This document shows, piece by piece, positions 30,050 through 38,099 of a stretch of DNA of 64,000 bases. Below the pieces are notes generated by a model. It searched no databases and had not been told where the DNA came from. It saw only the letters and a list, made by a program, of their open reading frames with translations. This DNA is from Enterococcus sp. MMGLQ5-1 (GTDB lineage Bacteria; Bacillota; Bacilli; Lactobacillales; Streptococcaceae): assembly GCF_013155265.1 (NCBI RefSeq), contig NZ_JABJXU010000004.1, forward strand, positions 62,001 through 126,000, in the 5' to 3' direction. Every line of letters starts with the position of its first letter. Position 1 is the stretch's first letter. The translations under genes and the position numbers were made by a program.

Positions 30050-30451
30050 ATGAAAATTTACTATCCACCGTTAGTAGAGCAGGCTAATGAATTGATTGAC
30101 AAATATAAGCATCCACGAGCTCAAGCTGCTACGAAAGCGGATATCTATCGTTTATTGGTTAGTAAACAGCTTTTAGCAGAGAATGGCGCACCAACAGCTG
30201 CAGCAGTTGCAAAAGGCTACGTTAAGGATTATTACGAGGCGGCAGACTTAAACTTTAATGCCTTTTTGGAGCTTTATCCGGTTTTTACTCAATTTGATTC
30301 AGCATTATTTCGGAAAATTGGTGGTTTTTGGGAAATCCCAATTGATTTTAAGGATTATCTTTTAGCAGAAATCAGTCAAGATACATTTGATTATGATGAA
30401 CAAATTGCGCTAGAGTCTTATTTTTCAGAACGAAATATTAAATTAAAATAA
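30050..30451 (+). CDS. Hypothetical protein of the Zur operon (133 aa)
   Basis: I do not recognise a named family. The soluble protein has an N-terminal helix (YYPPLVEQANELIDKYKH), an alpha-rich middle (TKADIYRLLVSKQLLAENG, then PTAAAVAKGYVKDYY), and an acidic C-terminal part. The central LVSKQLLAENGAPT..AVAKGYV resembles the small helical fold of phage-antirepressor-type KilA-C or RuvC-like adaptors only loosely. It has no Cys and no His cluster apart from one His, so it is unlikely to bind zinc tightly itself. It lies 26 bp after rpsN and 24 bp before cobW and should be induced by zinc limitation. Confidence 0.75.
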   Translation: MKIYYPPLVEQANELIDKYKHPRAQAATKADIYRLLVSKQLLAENGAPTAAAVAKGYVKDYYEAADLNFNAFLELYPVFTQFDSALFRKIGGFWEIPIDFKDYLLAEISQDTFDYDEQIALESYFSERNIKLK

Positions 30452-30475
30452 TTAGTATAGATAGCTGAGGTTTTT

Positions 30476-31456
30476 ATGGGAATTCCAATTGTATTAGTGA
30501 CAGGTTTTCTTGGTTCTGGCAAAACGAGCTTAATTAATCGAGTCATCGAGGAAACGACAATTCCGAAAGCGGAAATTATTATTATTGTTAATGAGCTTGG
30601 GGAGGTTGGAGTTGATCATCATCTGATGATTCATTCTAAAGAGCAGGTTTTTCAATTGAACAATGGTTGTATGTGCTGCAATTTGCGTGGTGATCTACTA
30701 GATACATTGCAATCGATTCAAAAGGTCTTCAGTCGTGAGCAGCGCCCTTTAAGTCAAGTGGTTATTGAAACAACTGGCATTGCAGATCCGAGATCGATCA
30801 TTCAGACCTTAGAGGGTACAGCGTTATCACACTATTATTATCTAGATAGTATTTTGACGGTCGTTGATTGTCAAAATATAGATTATACGTTAGCTAATTT
30901 TCCTGAAGCATACCATCAAATATTAGTAGCTGATCGTTTTTTACTTTCTAAAATTGATTGGCAGGACTATGAACAAATTGCCGCGGTGAGCTATAAACTA
31001 GCAGAAATCAATCCTCTTGCTGACTCGGTTGTTATTTCTAATAAGCCTACCTTACCATGCCCAGCATTTTTTAATCAAAGCTTATTTAATCATGCACCAG
31101 AATATGTTGAGGAATTGCCTCATCACCATCATCACCAGTTTCAATCAATTGTCTTAACATATGATTTACCTATAAGCGAGTCTTTGATTGTTCCTTGGTT
31201 TGATTGGCTACTCTATTCCTTCAAGGAAAATATTTACCGTTTTAAGGGCTTCTTACAAGTACAAAATAAGGATCTAATGGTAACGGTGCATGGTGTGCAT
31301 ACGCATTATCATTTTGAAATGTCTAATCGGTTAGCAGATGAAGCGGTCACCCAAATAGTGTTGATTGGTAGAGATTTGGATAGTGAAGCGATATCTCAAT
31401 CGTTTATGCAATTAATTCATTCATCAAAGGCTGCCTATGATGAAAGTAATTTATAA
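30476..31456 (+). CDS. CobW/COG0523-family GTPase (zinc metallochaperone type)
   Basis: It is 326 aa with Walker A GFLGSGKT (10-17), the family metal motif C65-M-C67-C68 (GCMCCNLR), a VIETTGIADP switch region, and a run of five His at 216-220 before the C-terminal CobW_C domain. COG0523 GTPases (ZigA, ZagA, ZNG1) use GTP to deliver metals; those in Zur regulons deliver zinc to key enzymes under starvation. The operon position after a Zur-controlled S14 supports zinc. The target protein is unknown. Confidence 0.9.
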   Translation: MGIPIVLVTGFLGSGKTSLINRVIEETTIPKAEIIIIVNELGEVGVDHHLMIHSKEQVFQLNNGCMCCNLRGDLLDTLQSIQKVFSREQRPLSQVVIETTGIADPRSIIQTLEGTALSHYYYLDSILTVVDCQNIDYTLANFPEAYHQILVADRFLLSKIDWQDYEQIAAVSYKLAEINPLADSVVISNKPTLPCPAFFNQSLFNHAPEYVEELPHHHHHQFQSIVLTYDLPISESLIVPWFDWLLYSFKENIYRFKGFLQVQNKDLMVTVHGVHTHYHFEMSNRLADEAVTQIVLIGRDLDSEAISQSFMQLIHSSKAAYDESNL

Positions 31457-31862
31457 GTTTATTAAAGCGAATACTAAAATTGGTGATTATCTTATTTTAA
31501 TGTGTTTATTATTAGCTTCATTTATACCCATTATAATCTTTCAATTAAATCAAAACTCAGAAAAAAACAATAATGATCTGTATGCAATTGTGAGTATTGA
31601 TGGCAAAGAGGTGGATCGCTTTAATTTAGCTGAAATTGATGATTATGAAAAAACTTATTATCCAGCAAGTAATCAGTATAATATCGTACAAATAAATCAT
31701 GGTCGAATTAGGGTTAAGGCGGATAATAGTCCAGACCAAATTGCGGTTAAAACAGGATGGATTAGCAAGAGTGGTCAAACTAGTATTTGCTTACCTCACC
31801 GTTTAGTAATTGAAGTCAGTCGAGCAAATGAGGCTGATGAAGCAGGCTCATTAATTTATTAA
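31437..31862 (+). CDS. Membrane-anchored NusG domain II-like protein
   Basis: It is 141 aa with one N-terminal membrane helix (about 18-38) and an extracellular beta-rich domain: VSIDGKEVDRFNLAE, then HGRIRVKADNSPDQIAVKTG and SGQTSICLPHRLVIEV. This fits the NusG domain II family of secreted proteins in lactic acid bacteria. It has no known enzyme activity. The ATG at 31437 lies inside the end of cobW with AAAGG six bases upstream (a second ATG follows at 31440), so the two are translationally coupled. Next comes the 39-aa gene, 18 bp away. Confidence 0.8.
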   Translation: MMKVIYKFIKANTKIGDYLILMCLLLASFIPIIIFQLNQNSEKNNNDLYAIVSIDGKEVDRFNLAEIDDYEKTYYPASNQYNIVQINHGRIRVKADNSPDQIAVKTGWISKSGQTSICLPHRLVIEVSRANEADEAGSLIY

Positions 31863-31880
31863 TTAATAAGGAGAATAATA

Positions 31881-32000
31881 ATGGAGAAAACAGATTTTTC
31901 TAGCGCTTTAAGACGTTTAAAAAGTCCAAATATTAAAACTAGAAAACGCGCTTTGAAAATTATTAAAGAAATTAAGAGAAATAAAAAGAAAGCGAGCTAA
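31881..32000 (+). CDS. 39-aa basic protein, putative metal homeostasis family
   Basis: ATG 31881 follows AAGGAG and encodes 39 residues, starting MEKTDFSSALRRLKSPNIKT and continuing with a Lys/Arg-rich helix. Very similar short proteins in lactic acid bacteria are labelled putative metal homeostasis protein; I recall this from memory and the function is not established. It has no Cys or His, so it cannot chelate zinc in the usual way; the charge suggests RNA or ribosome binding. It is last in the Zur operon, right before a 17-T terminator. Confidence 0.8.
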   Translation: MEKTDFSSALRRLKSPNIKTRKRALKIIKEIKRNKKKAS

Positions 32001-32010
32001 AATGGTTTAT

Positions 32011-32062
32011 CAGTAGTGAACACTTATTGTAAGTGTATACTACTGTTTTTTTTTTTTTTTTT
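32011..32062 (+). terminator. Very strong terminator of the Zur operon
   Basis: CAGTAGT (32011-32017) and ACACTTA (32020-32026) pair with TAAGTGT (32030-32036) and ACTACTG (32039-32045), with a 2x2 bulge and a 3-nt loop. Seventeen T follow. Confidence 0.9.
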
Positions 32063-32097
32063 GTGTGTGTGCATTACTTTGATATATTAATTAGCAA

Positions 32098-32159
32098 TTA
32101 ACATATCAGTCTTTACTAATACGTTAAAAACTGTTAACATATCAATATAAATTAATATG
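32098..32159 (+). promoter_or_regulatory. Operator region of the arsR-P1B ATPase operon
   Basis: TTAACATATCA occurs twice in direct orientation (32098-32108 and 32134-32144). The second copy is part of an 18-of-22 dyad at 32138-32159 (CATATCAATAT / AAATTAATATG). TTGATA near 32079 and AT-rich -10-like DNA make these sites overlap the promoter, as expected for ArsR-family repressors. Confidence 0.55.
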
Positions 32160-32174
32160 AAAGAGGCTAAAATT

Positions 32175-32498
32175 ATGAATCAAATACAAAAACGAATGAA
32201 GCTAATTCATGGACTTTCAAATGAAATACGATTGGAAGTACTTGAACTTTTAAAATCAGGTGAACAAACAGTTAGCGAGATACTTGATAAAGTAGACTGT
32301 ACGCAATCCAATCTTTCGCAGCACTTAGCTTGCTTGAAGGAGTGTGGTTTTATTATTGGACGCCAATCAGGAAAATACGTTTATTATACGTTAGCAAATC
32401 AGAAATTATTATTATTACTTGACTTAATTGATAAAACGATTCCGGAGATGCACTGGGAAATAAAGGAAGAATTAGAATGTCAAAAACATATTAACTAG
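32175..32498 (+). CDS. ArsR/SmtB-family metal-sensing repressor, CmtR-like
   Basis: It is 107 aa with a winged helix (NEIRLEVLELLKSGEQTVSE, then TQSNLSQHLACLKECGFI). Cysteines are at 42, 53 and 57 plus C102 near the C-terminus (ECQKHIN). A C-x3-C pair in the recognition helix plus a C-terminal Cys is the pattern of CmtR, which senses Cd/Pb, rather than the CadC N-terminal site. I chose ATG 32175 (AAAGAGG eight bases upstream) over 32157, which lies inside the operator dyad. It directly precedes the ATPase gene by 12 bp. Confidence 0.9.
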   Translation: MNQIQKRMKLIHGLSNEIRLEVLELLKSGEQTVSEILDKVDCTQSNLSQHLACLKECGFIIGRQSGKYVYYTLANQKLLLLLDLIDKTIPEMHWEIKEELECQKHIN

Positions 32499-32510
32499 TT
32501 GGAGGCAAAA

Positions 32511-34847
32511 ATGCTTAAATATTTTAATAAGCAAAAAAATGTTTGTGATGATGATTGTTGTCAATCTAAGGTAGAGGAAAGTTGTTCTTGCTCAGAGTGT
32601 CAGTCATTGACTAGAGCCGAAAATAATAATGATAATCAGGCTAATTGCTGCGTTGAAGAGAACACTGAAAAGCCGAATACTAATGATGATTGCTGTGGGG
32701 ATGATGGCGACGGTACTTCTTATCGATTAAAACAAGGAAAAAAGATAACCGAGCATACTGCTTATCATTATCAGATAGCAGGTATGGACTGTGGTGCATG
32801 TGCGATGACAATCCAAAAAGCTGTTTCGACAATTGTTGGCGTTAATCAGGCTACCGTGAATTTTTCAACAGGAAAAATGAGGGTTACAACAGATTCGAAG
32901 CATATTGCTAGAAATGAAGTATTAAAAAGGGTTAAACAGTTAGGTTATTCAGCTACTTTAGCTGATGAACTAAATCAACAGGATCCAGCTGACAACTATT
33001 TATCTCAAGATAAAATTGTAATTATTTCCACGATTATCTTTGTAGTTGCTCTTGTTTGTAAAATGTTACTCCAGCAAGCTATTCTTGCTAATTTTTTCTT
33101 TAGCATTACAATTATTTTTACGGGTTTTAAGACTTTTAGTAGTGCTTGGTATGCAATCAAAGCTAAGTCACTTGATATGAATGTATTAATGGCAAGTGCA
33201 GCAATTGGTGCTTTGCTAATTGGTGAATTTAGTGAAGGCGCTACAGTGCTTTATTTATTTACGATTGGCATTTATTTGCAGGTCAAGGCAGTCGACAGAA
33301 CTCGTCAGAGTATAGCTGAAATGATGAGTCTTGCACCTGATCTTGCGTTAGTGATGAAAAATGGTCAATGGGTTGAGCAAGTAGTTGCAGAAATTAGTGT
33401 TGGATCGCGTATTTTAGTGCGTTCAGGCGATAAAATTGCATTAGATGGTGTTATTACGAAAGGTGCTACAGAAATTAATCAAGCTTCGATTACAGGGGAG
33501 TCAATTCCTATTTCAAAAACAGTCGGCGATAGTGTATATGCGGGTAGCTTAAATGAAACAGGTACTATTGAGATAGTTGTAAATAAGCCTGCTAGTGAGT
33601 CTACGATTGCACGAGTGATTTCAATGGTCGAAGCTGCTGAAGAACATCGTGCGCCAAGTGAAGCATTTATTGAAAAATTTGCTCGAATATATACGCCAAT
33701 TGTTTTTTTATTGGCAATTGTGACAATGCTCGTATCACCATTAATAATGAATATTGAAATACATGAATCAATTTTTCGAGGGCTAGAGCTATTGATTGTT
33801 GCTTGTCCTTGTGCCTTAGTGATTGCCACGCCAGTATCCATTGTTTCGGCAATTGGTAATGCGGCAAAAAATGGTATTTTAATCAAAGGTGGTACTTTTA
33901 TTGAGGTCGCTGCAAAAATTAGTATTATTGCCTTTGATAAAACAGGAACCATTACTAATGGAACGCCTGAAGTATTAGCAGTTAAGCCGTTAACTGGAAA
34001 TCTGGAAACCATTCTATCAATTGCGAGTAGTTTAGAAAAAAACAGCAATCACCCGATAGCGAAAGCGATTGTTGCTTATGCTAAAGCTAATGATGTAACA
34101 GGATTTGAAGTAACAAATGAAAAAAATAGAATCGGTAAGGGTGTTGAGGGAATAATTCGTGGTGAACTTTTTACTGTTGGCTCAGCCAAGCTGTTTTCAT
34201 TGACTAATGAACAGCTTTCATTAAAACAAAAGTACGAATCAGAGGGGAATACGGTTATTTTTATTGGTAAAAGCAATGAGGTGATGGGTTTCTTACTGGT
34301 CAGTGATACGATCCGTGAAGCGAGTGTCAAAGCGTTAGCTCGTTTAAAAGCTATCGGAATTAAGCACCTAGTAATGTTGACAGGTGATAATTATAATGTT
34401 GCAGAAAGTATTGCCTCTGATGCTGGCATAACTGATTTTTTCGCAGAAATGATGCCGGAGGATAAGGCAAAGCAGATCCAATTATTACGAAATGAAAATT
34501 TGGTTGCGATGATTGGTGATGGTATTAATGATGCCCCAGCATTAGCGATGAGTGATTTGGGAATTGCAATGGGAGGCATCGGGACGGACATGGCGATGGA
34601 AACGGCTGACATCATATTGATGGCTGATAATTTAAACAAGTTACCGTTTGTCTTTAAACTAAGTCGATCGACAGTACGAGTTATTAAACAAAATATAGTT
34701 GCTTCCCTTCTTATCAAGTTAATAGCATTAATAGCTATTTTTGCAGGTGTATTACCAATTTGGTTAGCGGTTTTAAGTGATACTGGAATGGCTGTAGCTG
34801 TTACATTGAATGCATTGCGATTATTAATGAAAAAAGATACAAATTAG
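32511..34847 (+). CDS. cadA: P1B-2-type heavy-metal (Cd/Zn/Pb) exporting ATPase
   Basis: It is a 778-aa ATPase that exports soft divalent metals. An unusual N-terminus has ten Cys in residues 12-62, including two CC pairs separated by Asp/Asn-rich spacers. Then come an HMA domain with GMDCGACAM (C94, C97), the TGES actuator motif, the transmembrane CPC (432-434), the phosphorylation site DKTGT (D476), and GDGINDAPAL. The start ATG 32511 lies five bases after GGAGG. The partner repressor is directly upstream. The CPC motif and Cys-rich tail support Cd/Zn/Pb over Cu; the exact spectrum is inferred. Confidence 0.92.
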   Translation: MLKYFNKQKNVCDDDCCQSKVEESCSCSECQSLTRAENNNDNQANCCVEENTEKPNTNDDCCGDDGDGTSYRLKQGKKITEHTAYHYQIAGMDCGACAMTIQKAVSTIVGVNQATVNFSTGKMRVTTDSKHIARNEVLKRVKQLGYSATLADELNQQDPADNYLSQDKIVIISTIIFVVALVCKMLLQQAILANFFFSITIIFTGFKTFSSAWYAIKAKSLDMNVLMASAAIGALLIGEFSEGATVLYLFTIGIYLQVKAVDRTRQSIAEMMSLAPDLALVMKNGQWVEQVVAEISVGSRILVRSGDKIALDGVITKGATEINQASITGESIPISKTVGDSVYAGSLNETGTIEIVVNKPASESTIARVISMVEAAEEHRAPSEAFIEKFARIYTPIVFLLAIVTMLVSPLIMNIEIHESIFRGLELLIVACPCALVIATPVSIVSAIGNAAKNGILIKGGTFIEVAAKISIIAFDKTGTITNGTPEVLAVKPLTGNLETILSIASSLEKNSNHPIAKAIVAYAKANDVTGFEVTNEKNRIGKGVEGIIRGELFTVGSAKLFSLTNEQLSLKQKYESEGNTVIFIGKSNEVMGFLLVSDTIREASVKALARLKAIGIKHLVMLTGDNYNVAESIASDAGITDFFAEMMPEDKAKQIQLLRNENLVAMIGDGINDAPALAMSDLGIAMGGIGTDMAMETADIILMADNLNKLPFVFKLSRSTVRVIKQNIVASLLIKLIALIAIFAGVLPIWLAVLSDTGMAVAVTLNALRLLMKKDTN

Positions 34848-34877
34848 TTATGAATAGGTAGTGGATGTTATTAAAAA

Positions 34878-34923
34878 TTGAATATTATTATATTAATAAA
34901 AAATAAAATATAATAATATTCAA
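34878..34923. terminator. Perfect 16-bp AT-rich hairpin between convergent genes
   Basis: TTGAATATTATTATAT (34878-34893) and its exact complement (34908-34923) lie between the ATPase gene and the minus-strand HAD gene. On the minus strand TTTTT follows the stem. It is probably a shared terminator. Confidence 0.65.
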
Positions 34924-34975
34924 AAGTGTGAATTGTTATTATAGTAAGCCTCAATAATCATTAATATTTGAAGGA

Positions 34976-35743
34976 TTAAATTAGCTTATAATGCTTTAGC
35001 CCTTCTAAAACGCCATCAGTAGTCTGAGCGGTATAGCTCGCAATTTGCTTTAATTCCTCTGAACCATGCTTCATTGAGATACTAAAATCAACTGCATTGA
35101 ACATTGAAATATCATTATTTTGATCACCGAAAGCGTAAGTTTCAATGGTTGAAGCTTTCATTTTTTTGATAAATTGCTTGATACCAGCGCCTTTTGACAC
35201 ACCCTTTGGTAAAACATCAATAGCTAGTGGTGCAAATCTTTCTATTTCTGCTAAAGGTTCAATATATTTCTTAATTAATTGTTCACCATTTTCATCAATA
35301 TATAAATTCATGAAATTGACTTGATTTGAATGATGAAAATTTGAATTGATAGGAATATTACTAATGCCCATATTGTGAATATGTTGCTTAACGACTCGCG
35401 TATTTTTATTAATTGCATAACCTTTTTGATTGAAAAAGCCTGTCGTGATATTCAAGTTATCAGCGATAGTAAGAATTTTTTCAACCTCTAAGGGTTTAAA
35501 GTAGTAATTTTTAATTATCTCATTTTCGAGTACAACATAACAGCCATTGGATAATATATAGCTATTAATTTTTAATTCGGTCAATAAATCTGTTATTTCA
35601 TATAGGCTTCTGCCTGAAGATATGACCGGAGATATTTTATTTTCTTGTAGCTTGGAAATTGCATCTTTAACTTCTTTTTTTATTTTCAATGTACCGCCTA
35701 CACAGAGGGTGCCATCAAGGTCCATAAATACTATTTTTTTCAT
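34976..35743 (-). CDS. Cof-type HAD-IIB sugar-phosphate phosphatase
   Basis: It is a 255-aa phosphatase of the HAD superfamily. Motif I is FMDLDGTL with the nucleophile Asp near residue 8, motif II Ser is in VISSGR, motif III Lys in KGAGIKQF, and motif IV is FGDQNNDISMF; the cap is of the C2B type. Such enzymes remove phosphate from sugar phosphates or flavin intermediates; the substrate is not readable. It stands alone on the minus strand, with GGGAG upstream of the start, between the metal ATPase and the sorbose regulon. Confidence 0.88.
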   Translation of the reverse strand: MKKIVFMDLDGTLCVGGTLKIKKEVKDAISKLQENKISPVISSGRSLYEITDLLTELKINSYILSNGCYVVLENEIIKNYYFKPLEVEKILTIADNLNITTGFFNQKGYAINKNTRVVKQHIHNMGISNIPINSNFHHSNQVNFMNLYIDENGEQLIKKYIEPLAEIERFAPLAIDVLPKGVSKGAGIKQFIKKMKASTIETYAFGDQNNDISMFNAVDFSISMKHGSEELKQIASYTAQTTDGVLEGLKHYKLI

Positions 35744-35877
35744 ATTAATATTTCTCCCAAATTGTTTAGCTTAATTATATATTAATTATTATTCAAAAAA
35801 TATATTTAAGTTAGATTTAAGCTGTACAAGATAAGATGAACTCATCCCAAATAATTAATCTTTTTCATAAACTCCTT

Positions 35878-35906
35878 CCACTGTCAGAAATGGCAGTGGT
35901 TTTTTA
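35878..35906 (+). terminator. Orphan intrinsic terminator
   Basis: CCACTG (35878-35883) pairs with CAGTGG (35894-35899) and is followed by seven T-rich bases (TTTTTTT). No plus-strand gene precedes it for 1 kb, so it may end a small RNA starting near 35765-35830. Confidence 0.6.
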
Positions 35907-36037
35907 ATTAGAATTTGTTTAACTATAAATGGTATTATAACGAATATATCAGCAGTCAATTGCTAGATTAGCCTAAATTGTTAACTGACATATTAGTTAA
36001 CAGTGTTTGAAATTTAAATATAATGTTTGCTTGTTCT

Positions 36038-36049
36038 TCACAAATGTGA
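36038..36049. promoter_or_regulatory. SorC-like operator upstream of sorC
   Basis: TCACAAATGTGA is a 5-2-5 inverted repeat and resembles the sites at 37102-37113, 37178-37189 and 37198-37209, suggesting autoregulation by SorC. Confidence 0.45.
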
Positions 36050-36112
36050 TTAAATGATAACAAAAACTATTTGTGAAATGAATCAAATAGTATTATTGTG
36101 AGGGGAATTGAC

Positions 36113-37060
36113 TTGGAAGAAGATAAATTATTAGTTAGAATTGCAGAAATGTATTATCAAGAAGACAAAAATCAAAGTCAAATATCAAAGGAGCTCAATA
36201 TTCATCGTACAACGATTAGCCGACTACTGAAACGCTCAAGAGAAGAAGGTGTTGTGCAAATTTTAATCAATTACGATATGGCTGGTACTTATAGTTTAGA
36301 AAAAAGATTAGAAGAAAGGTTTAATCTTAAAAAAGCGATTGTTATCCCAGCAGCACCAGATATGAAACGACAACAAAAAGATCAATTGCTAGCTCAAGGA
36401 TTAGCGGATTTTCTACCAAAAATTTTAAAAAATAATATGAATATTGGATTTTCATGGGGGCAAACGATGGGGGCCGTCTCCAATGCCTTTCCAGAATTAA
36501 GTTTAAATAATATCACCTGTATTCCAATGATTGGTGGGCCTTCGGGGCGGCTGATTAGTGATTATCATGTTAATACAATTACTTATGAAGCGGCTAAAAA
36601 ATTGCATGGGAAGGCGCTTTTAATTGACTCACCAGGAATTCCAGAAACAGAGGCATTGAAAAATGCGTTAATTAGGAATGAGTTCAATCAGGAGTTAATT
36701 CAACTTTGGCGGCGGCTGGATGTCGCAATCATGGGAGTCGGTAGTCCATTGTTAAAAGGCAATGATACATGGCGTCAGTTTTATGGTGAGGATGTTCTTA
36801 GAAGTTTAAGGGCTAAAGAGATTGTTGGCGATGTTGTGTCTCGGTTTTATGCAGAGGATGGTGTTCACGTTGAAAGTGAACTAGATAGACGAATCATTGG
36901 CATTGAGGTTGATGATTTGAAGAATACCGAATATCGAATTGGCGTAGCTGAATCCTTGGATAAAGTAACTGCATTAATCGGTGCATTAAAAGGTAAATAC
37001 ATTAATGTGCTTGTAACAACTGAGGAGACTGCAAATAGTATATTACGGTTTAAATATTGA
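36113..37060 (+). CDS. sorC: SorC/DeoR-type sugar-responsive regulator of the sorbose operon
   Basis: It is 315 aa with an N-terminal HTH (QSQISKELNIHRTTISRLLK at about 22-41) and a large sugar-phosphate-binding domain (about 60-315) containing GFSWGQTMGAV and PMIGGPSGRL, the SorC family pattern. The start is TTG 36113, six bases after AGGGGA; GTG 36098 is an in-frame alternative. It lies directly upstream of sorD-PTS-sorE, whose promoter carries repeated TCACATATG sites, so it is the likely activator/repressor responding to L-sorbose-1-phosphate. Confidence 0.88.
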   Translation: MEEDKLLVRIAEMYYQEDKNQSQISKELNIHRTTISRLLKRSREEGVVQILINYDMAGTYSLEKRLEERFNLKKAIVIPAAPDMKRQQKDQLLAQGLADFLPKILKNNMNIGFSWGQTMGAVSNAFPELSLNNITCIPMIGGPSGRLISDYHVNTITYEAAKKLHGKALLIDSPGIPETEALKNALIRNEFNQELIQLWRRLDVAIMGVGSPLLKGNDTWRQFYGEDVLRSLRAKEIVGDVVSRFYAEDGVHVESELDRRIIGIEVDDLKNTEYRIGVAESLDKVTALIGALKGKYINVLVTTEETANSILRFKY

Positions 37061-37069
37061 TAGATAAAG

Positions 37070-37091
37070 AAGGCCTAGCTGCCTTTTTTTT
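37070..37091 (+). terminator. Terminator of sorC
   Basis: AAGGC (37070-37074), loop CTAGCT, GCCTT (37081-37085) and then a T run. The stem is short, so some readthrough into the sorbose operon is likely. Confidence 0.55.
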
Positions 37092-37101
37092 ATGCGCATC
37101 A

Positions 37102-37209
37102 TCACAAAAGTGATTTTAAATTATAAAATGTTAAAAAACTATTGACAGCGGTTACATGAAAAGCTAAAATAGCATTATCACATATGTTAAGTATAAATCA
37201 CATATGATA
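37102..37209 (+). promoter_or_regulatory. Sorbose operon promoter with cre and three SorC-like sites
   Basis: Promoter TTGACA (37142-37147), 17 bp, TAAAAT (37165-37170). A catabolite-response element TGACAGCGGTTACA (37143-37156) matches the CcpA consensus in all but one position and overlaps the -35. Operator-like TCACAAAAGTGA (37102-37113) lies upstream; TCACATATGTTA (37178-37189) and TCACATATGATA (37198-37209) lie exactly 20 bp apart downstream of the start site. Confidence 0.75.
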
Positions 37210-37223
37210 AAAAGGAGGCAAAA

Positions 37224-38024
37224 ATGAGTTGGTTAGAAGTTGAAGGTAAAGTGGTAATTGTTACAGGCGGTTCTTCAGGAATTGGCGCAGCAATTGTCAA
37301 GGAGCTTAGTGAGTTAAAGGTAAAAGTGGTTAACGCTGATATTCATGAGGGAGATTATAAGGCGGAAAATATTTTATTTGTTCAGACAGATGTATCTAAC
37401 CGAGAATCAGTTGAAAATTTGGTGAGAGTAGCAAAAAAAGTATTTGGTGGCATAGATGCCGTCGTCAACAATGCGGGTATTAACATCCCAGCATTATTAG
37501 TTGATGAACAATTAGCCGAAAATGGTAAATTTGAAATCAATGATCTAATTTTCGATAAAATGACAAATATTAACCAAAAGGGTGTTTATCTAGTTAGTCA
37601 AGTGGTAGGTAGAGTATTAGCTGAACAAAGACATGGCGTGATTGTAAATATGTCCTCTGAAAGTGGTTTAGAAGGATCTGAGGGGCAGAGTGCTTACGCT
37701 GCAACAAAGGCTGCCATCAATAGCTTTACTCGATCATGGGCAAAGGAACTTGGTAAAAAAGGTGTTCGGGTTGTTGGGATTGCGCCGGGTATTATGGAGG
37801 AAACTGGTCTTAGAACAATAGATTATGAGACTGCATTGGCGTATACCAGAGGTAAAACAGTTGAGCAATTACGTGAAGGCTATAGTCAAACAAGCACCAT
37901 TCCATTAGGACGAAGTGGCAAATTGAAAGAGGTAGCAGATCTCGTAGCTTATTTTATTTCAGATCGTTCTAGTTATATTAGTGGTGTCACGGTTAATGTT
38001 GCTGGTGGTAAAACAAGAGGATAA
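37224..38024 (+). CDS. sorD: Sorbitol-6-phosphate 2-dehydrogenase (SDR family)
   Basis: In sorbose catabolism it oxidises D-glucitol-6-phosphate to fructose-6-phosphate. The SDR Rossmann motif TGGSSGIG (about 13-20), NNAG, and the catalytic Ser...Tyr-x3-Lys (MSSESG and YAATKAA) are present. The length of 266 aa fits SorD. AAGGAGG precedes the ATG. It is the first gene of the operon; sorE at the far end supplies its substrate by reducing sorbose-1-phosphate. Confidence 0.88.
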   Translation: MSWLEVEGKVVIVTGGSSGIGAAIVKELSELKVKVVNADIHEGDYKAENILFVQTDVSNRESVENLVRVAKKVFGGIDAVVNNAGINIPALLVDEQLAENGKFEINDLIFDKMTNINQKGVYLVSQVVGRVLAEQRHGVIVNMSSESGLEGSEGQSAYAATKAAINSFTRSWAKELGKKGVRVVGIAPGIMEETGLRTIDYETALAYTRGKTVEQLREGYSQTSTIPLGRSGKLKEVADLVAYFISDRSSYISGVTVNVAGGKTRG

Positions 38025-38099
38025 GCTATTTACTTGTATTTTCTTTTTGGAAAATACGACTAAATGTTTGTGAATAAATACACTAAAAGGAGGTATTAG

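Larger units (their letters stand above)
35744..36112. other. 369-bp intergenic region upstream of sorC
   Basis: It holds the HAD gene promoter on the minus strand, a plus-strand terminator-like hairpin at 35878-35906 with no gene in front of it, and an operator-like TCACA-AA-TGTGA at 36038-36049 before sorC. No protein gene is seen. Confidence 0.5.

Noticed and set aside
33479-34048. Long minus-strand frame inside the metal ATPase gene
   Set aside because: It is a shadow of the P1B ATPase coding sequence, which carries all the diagnostic motifs.
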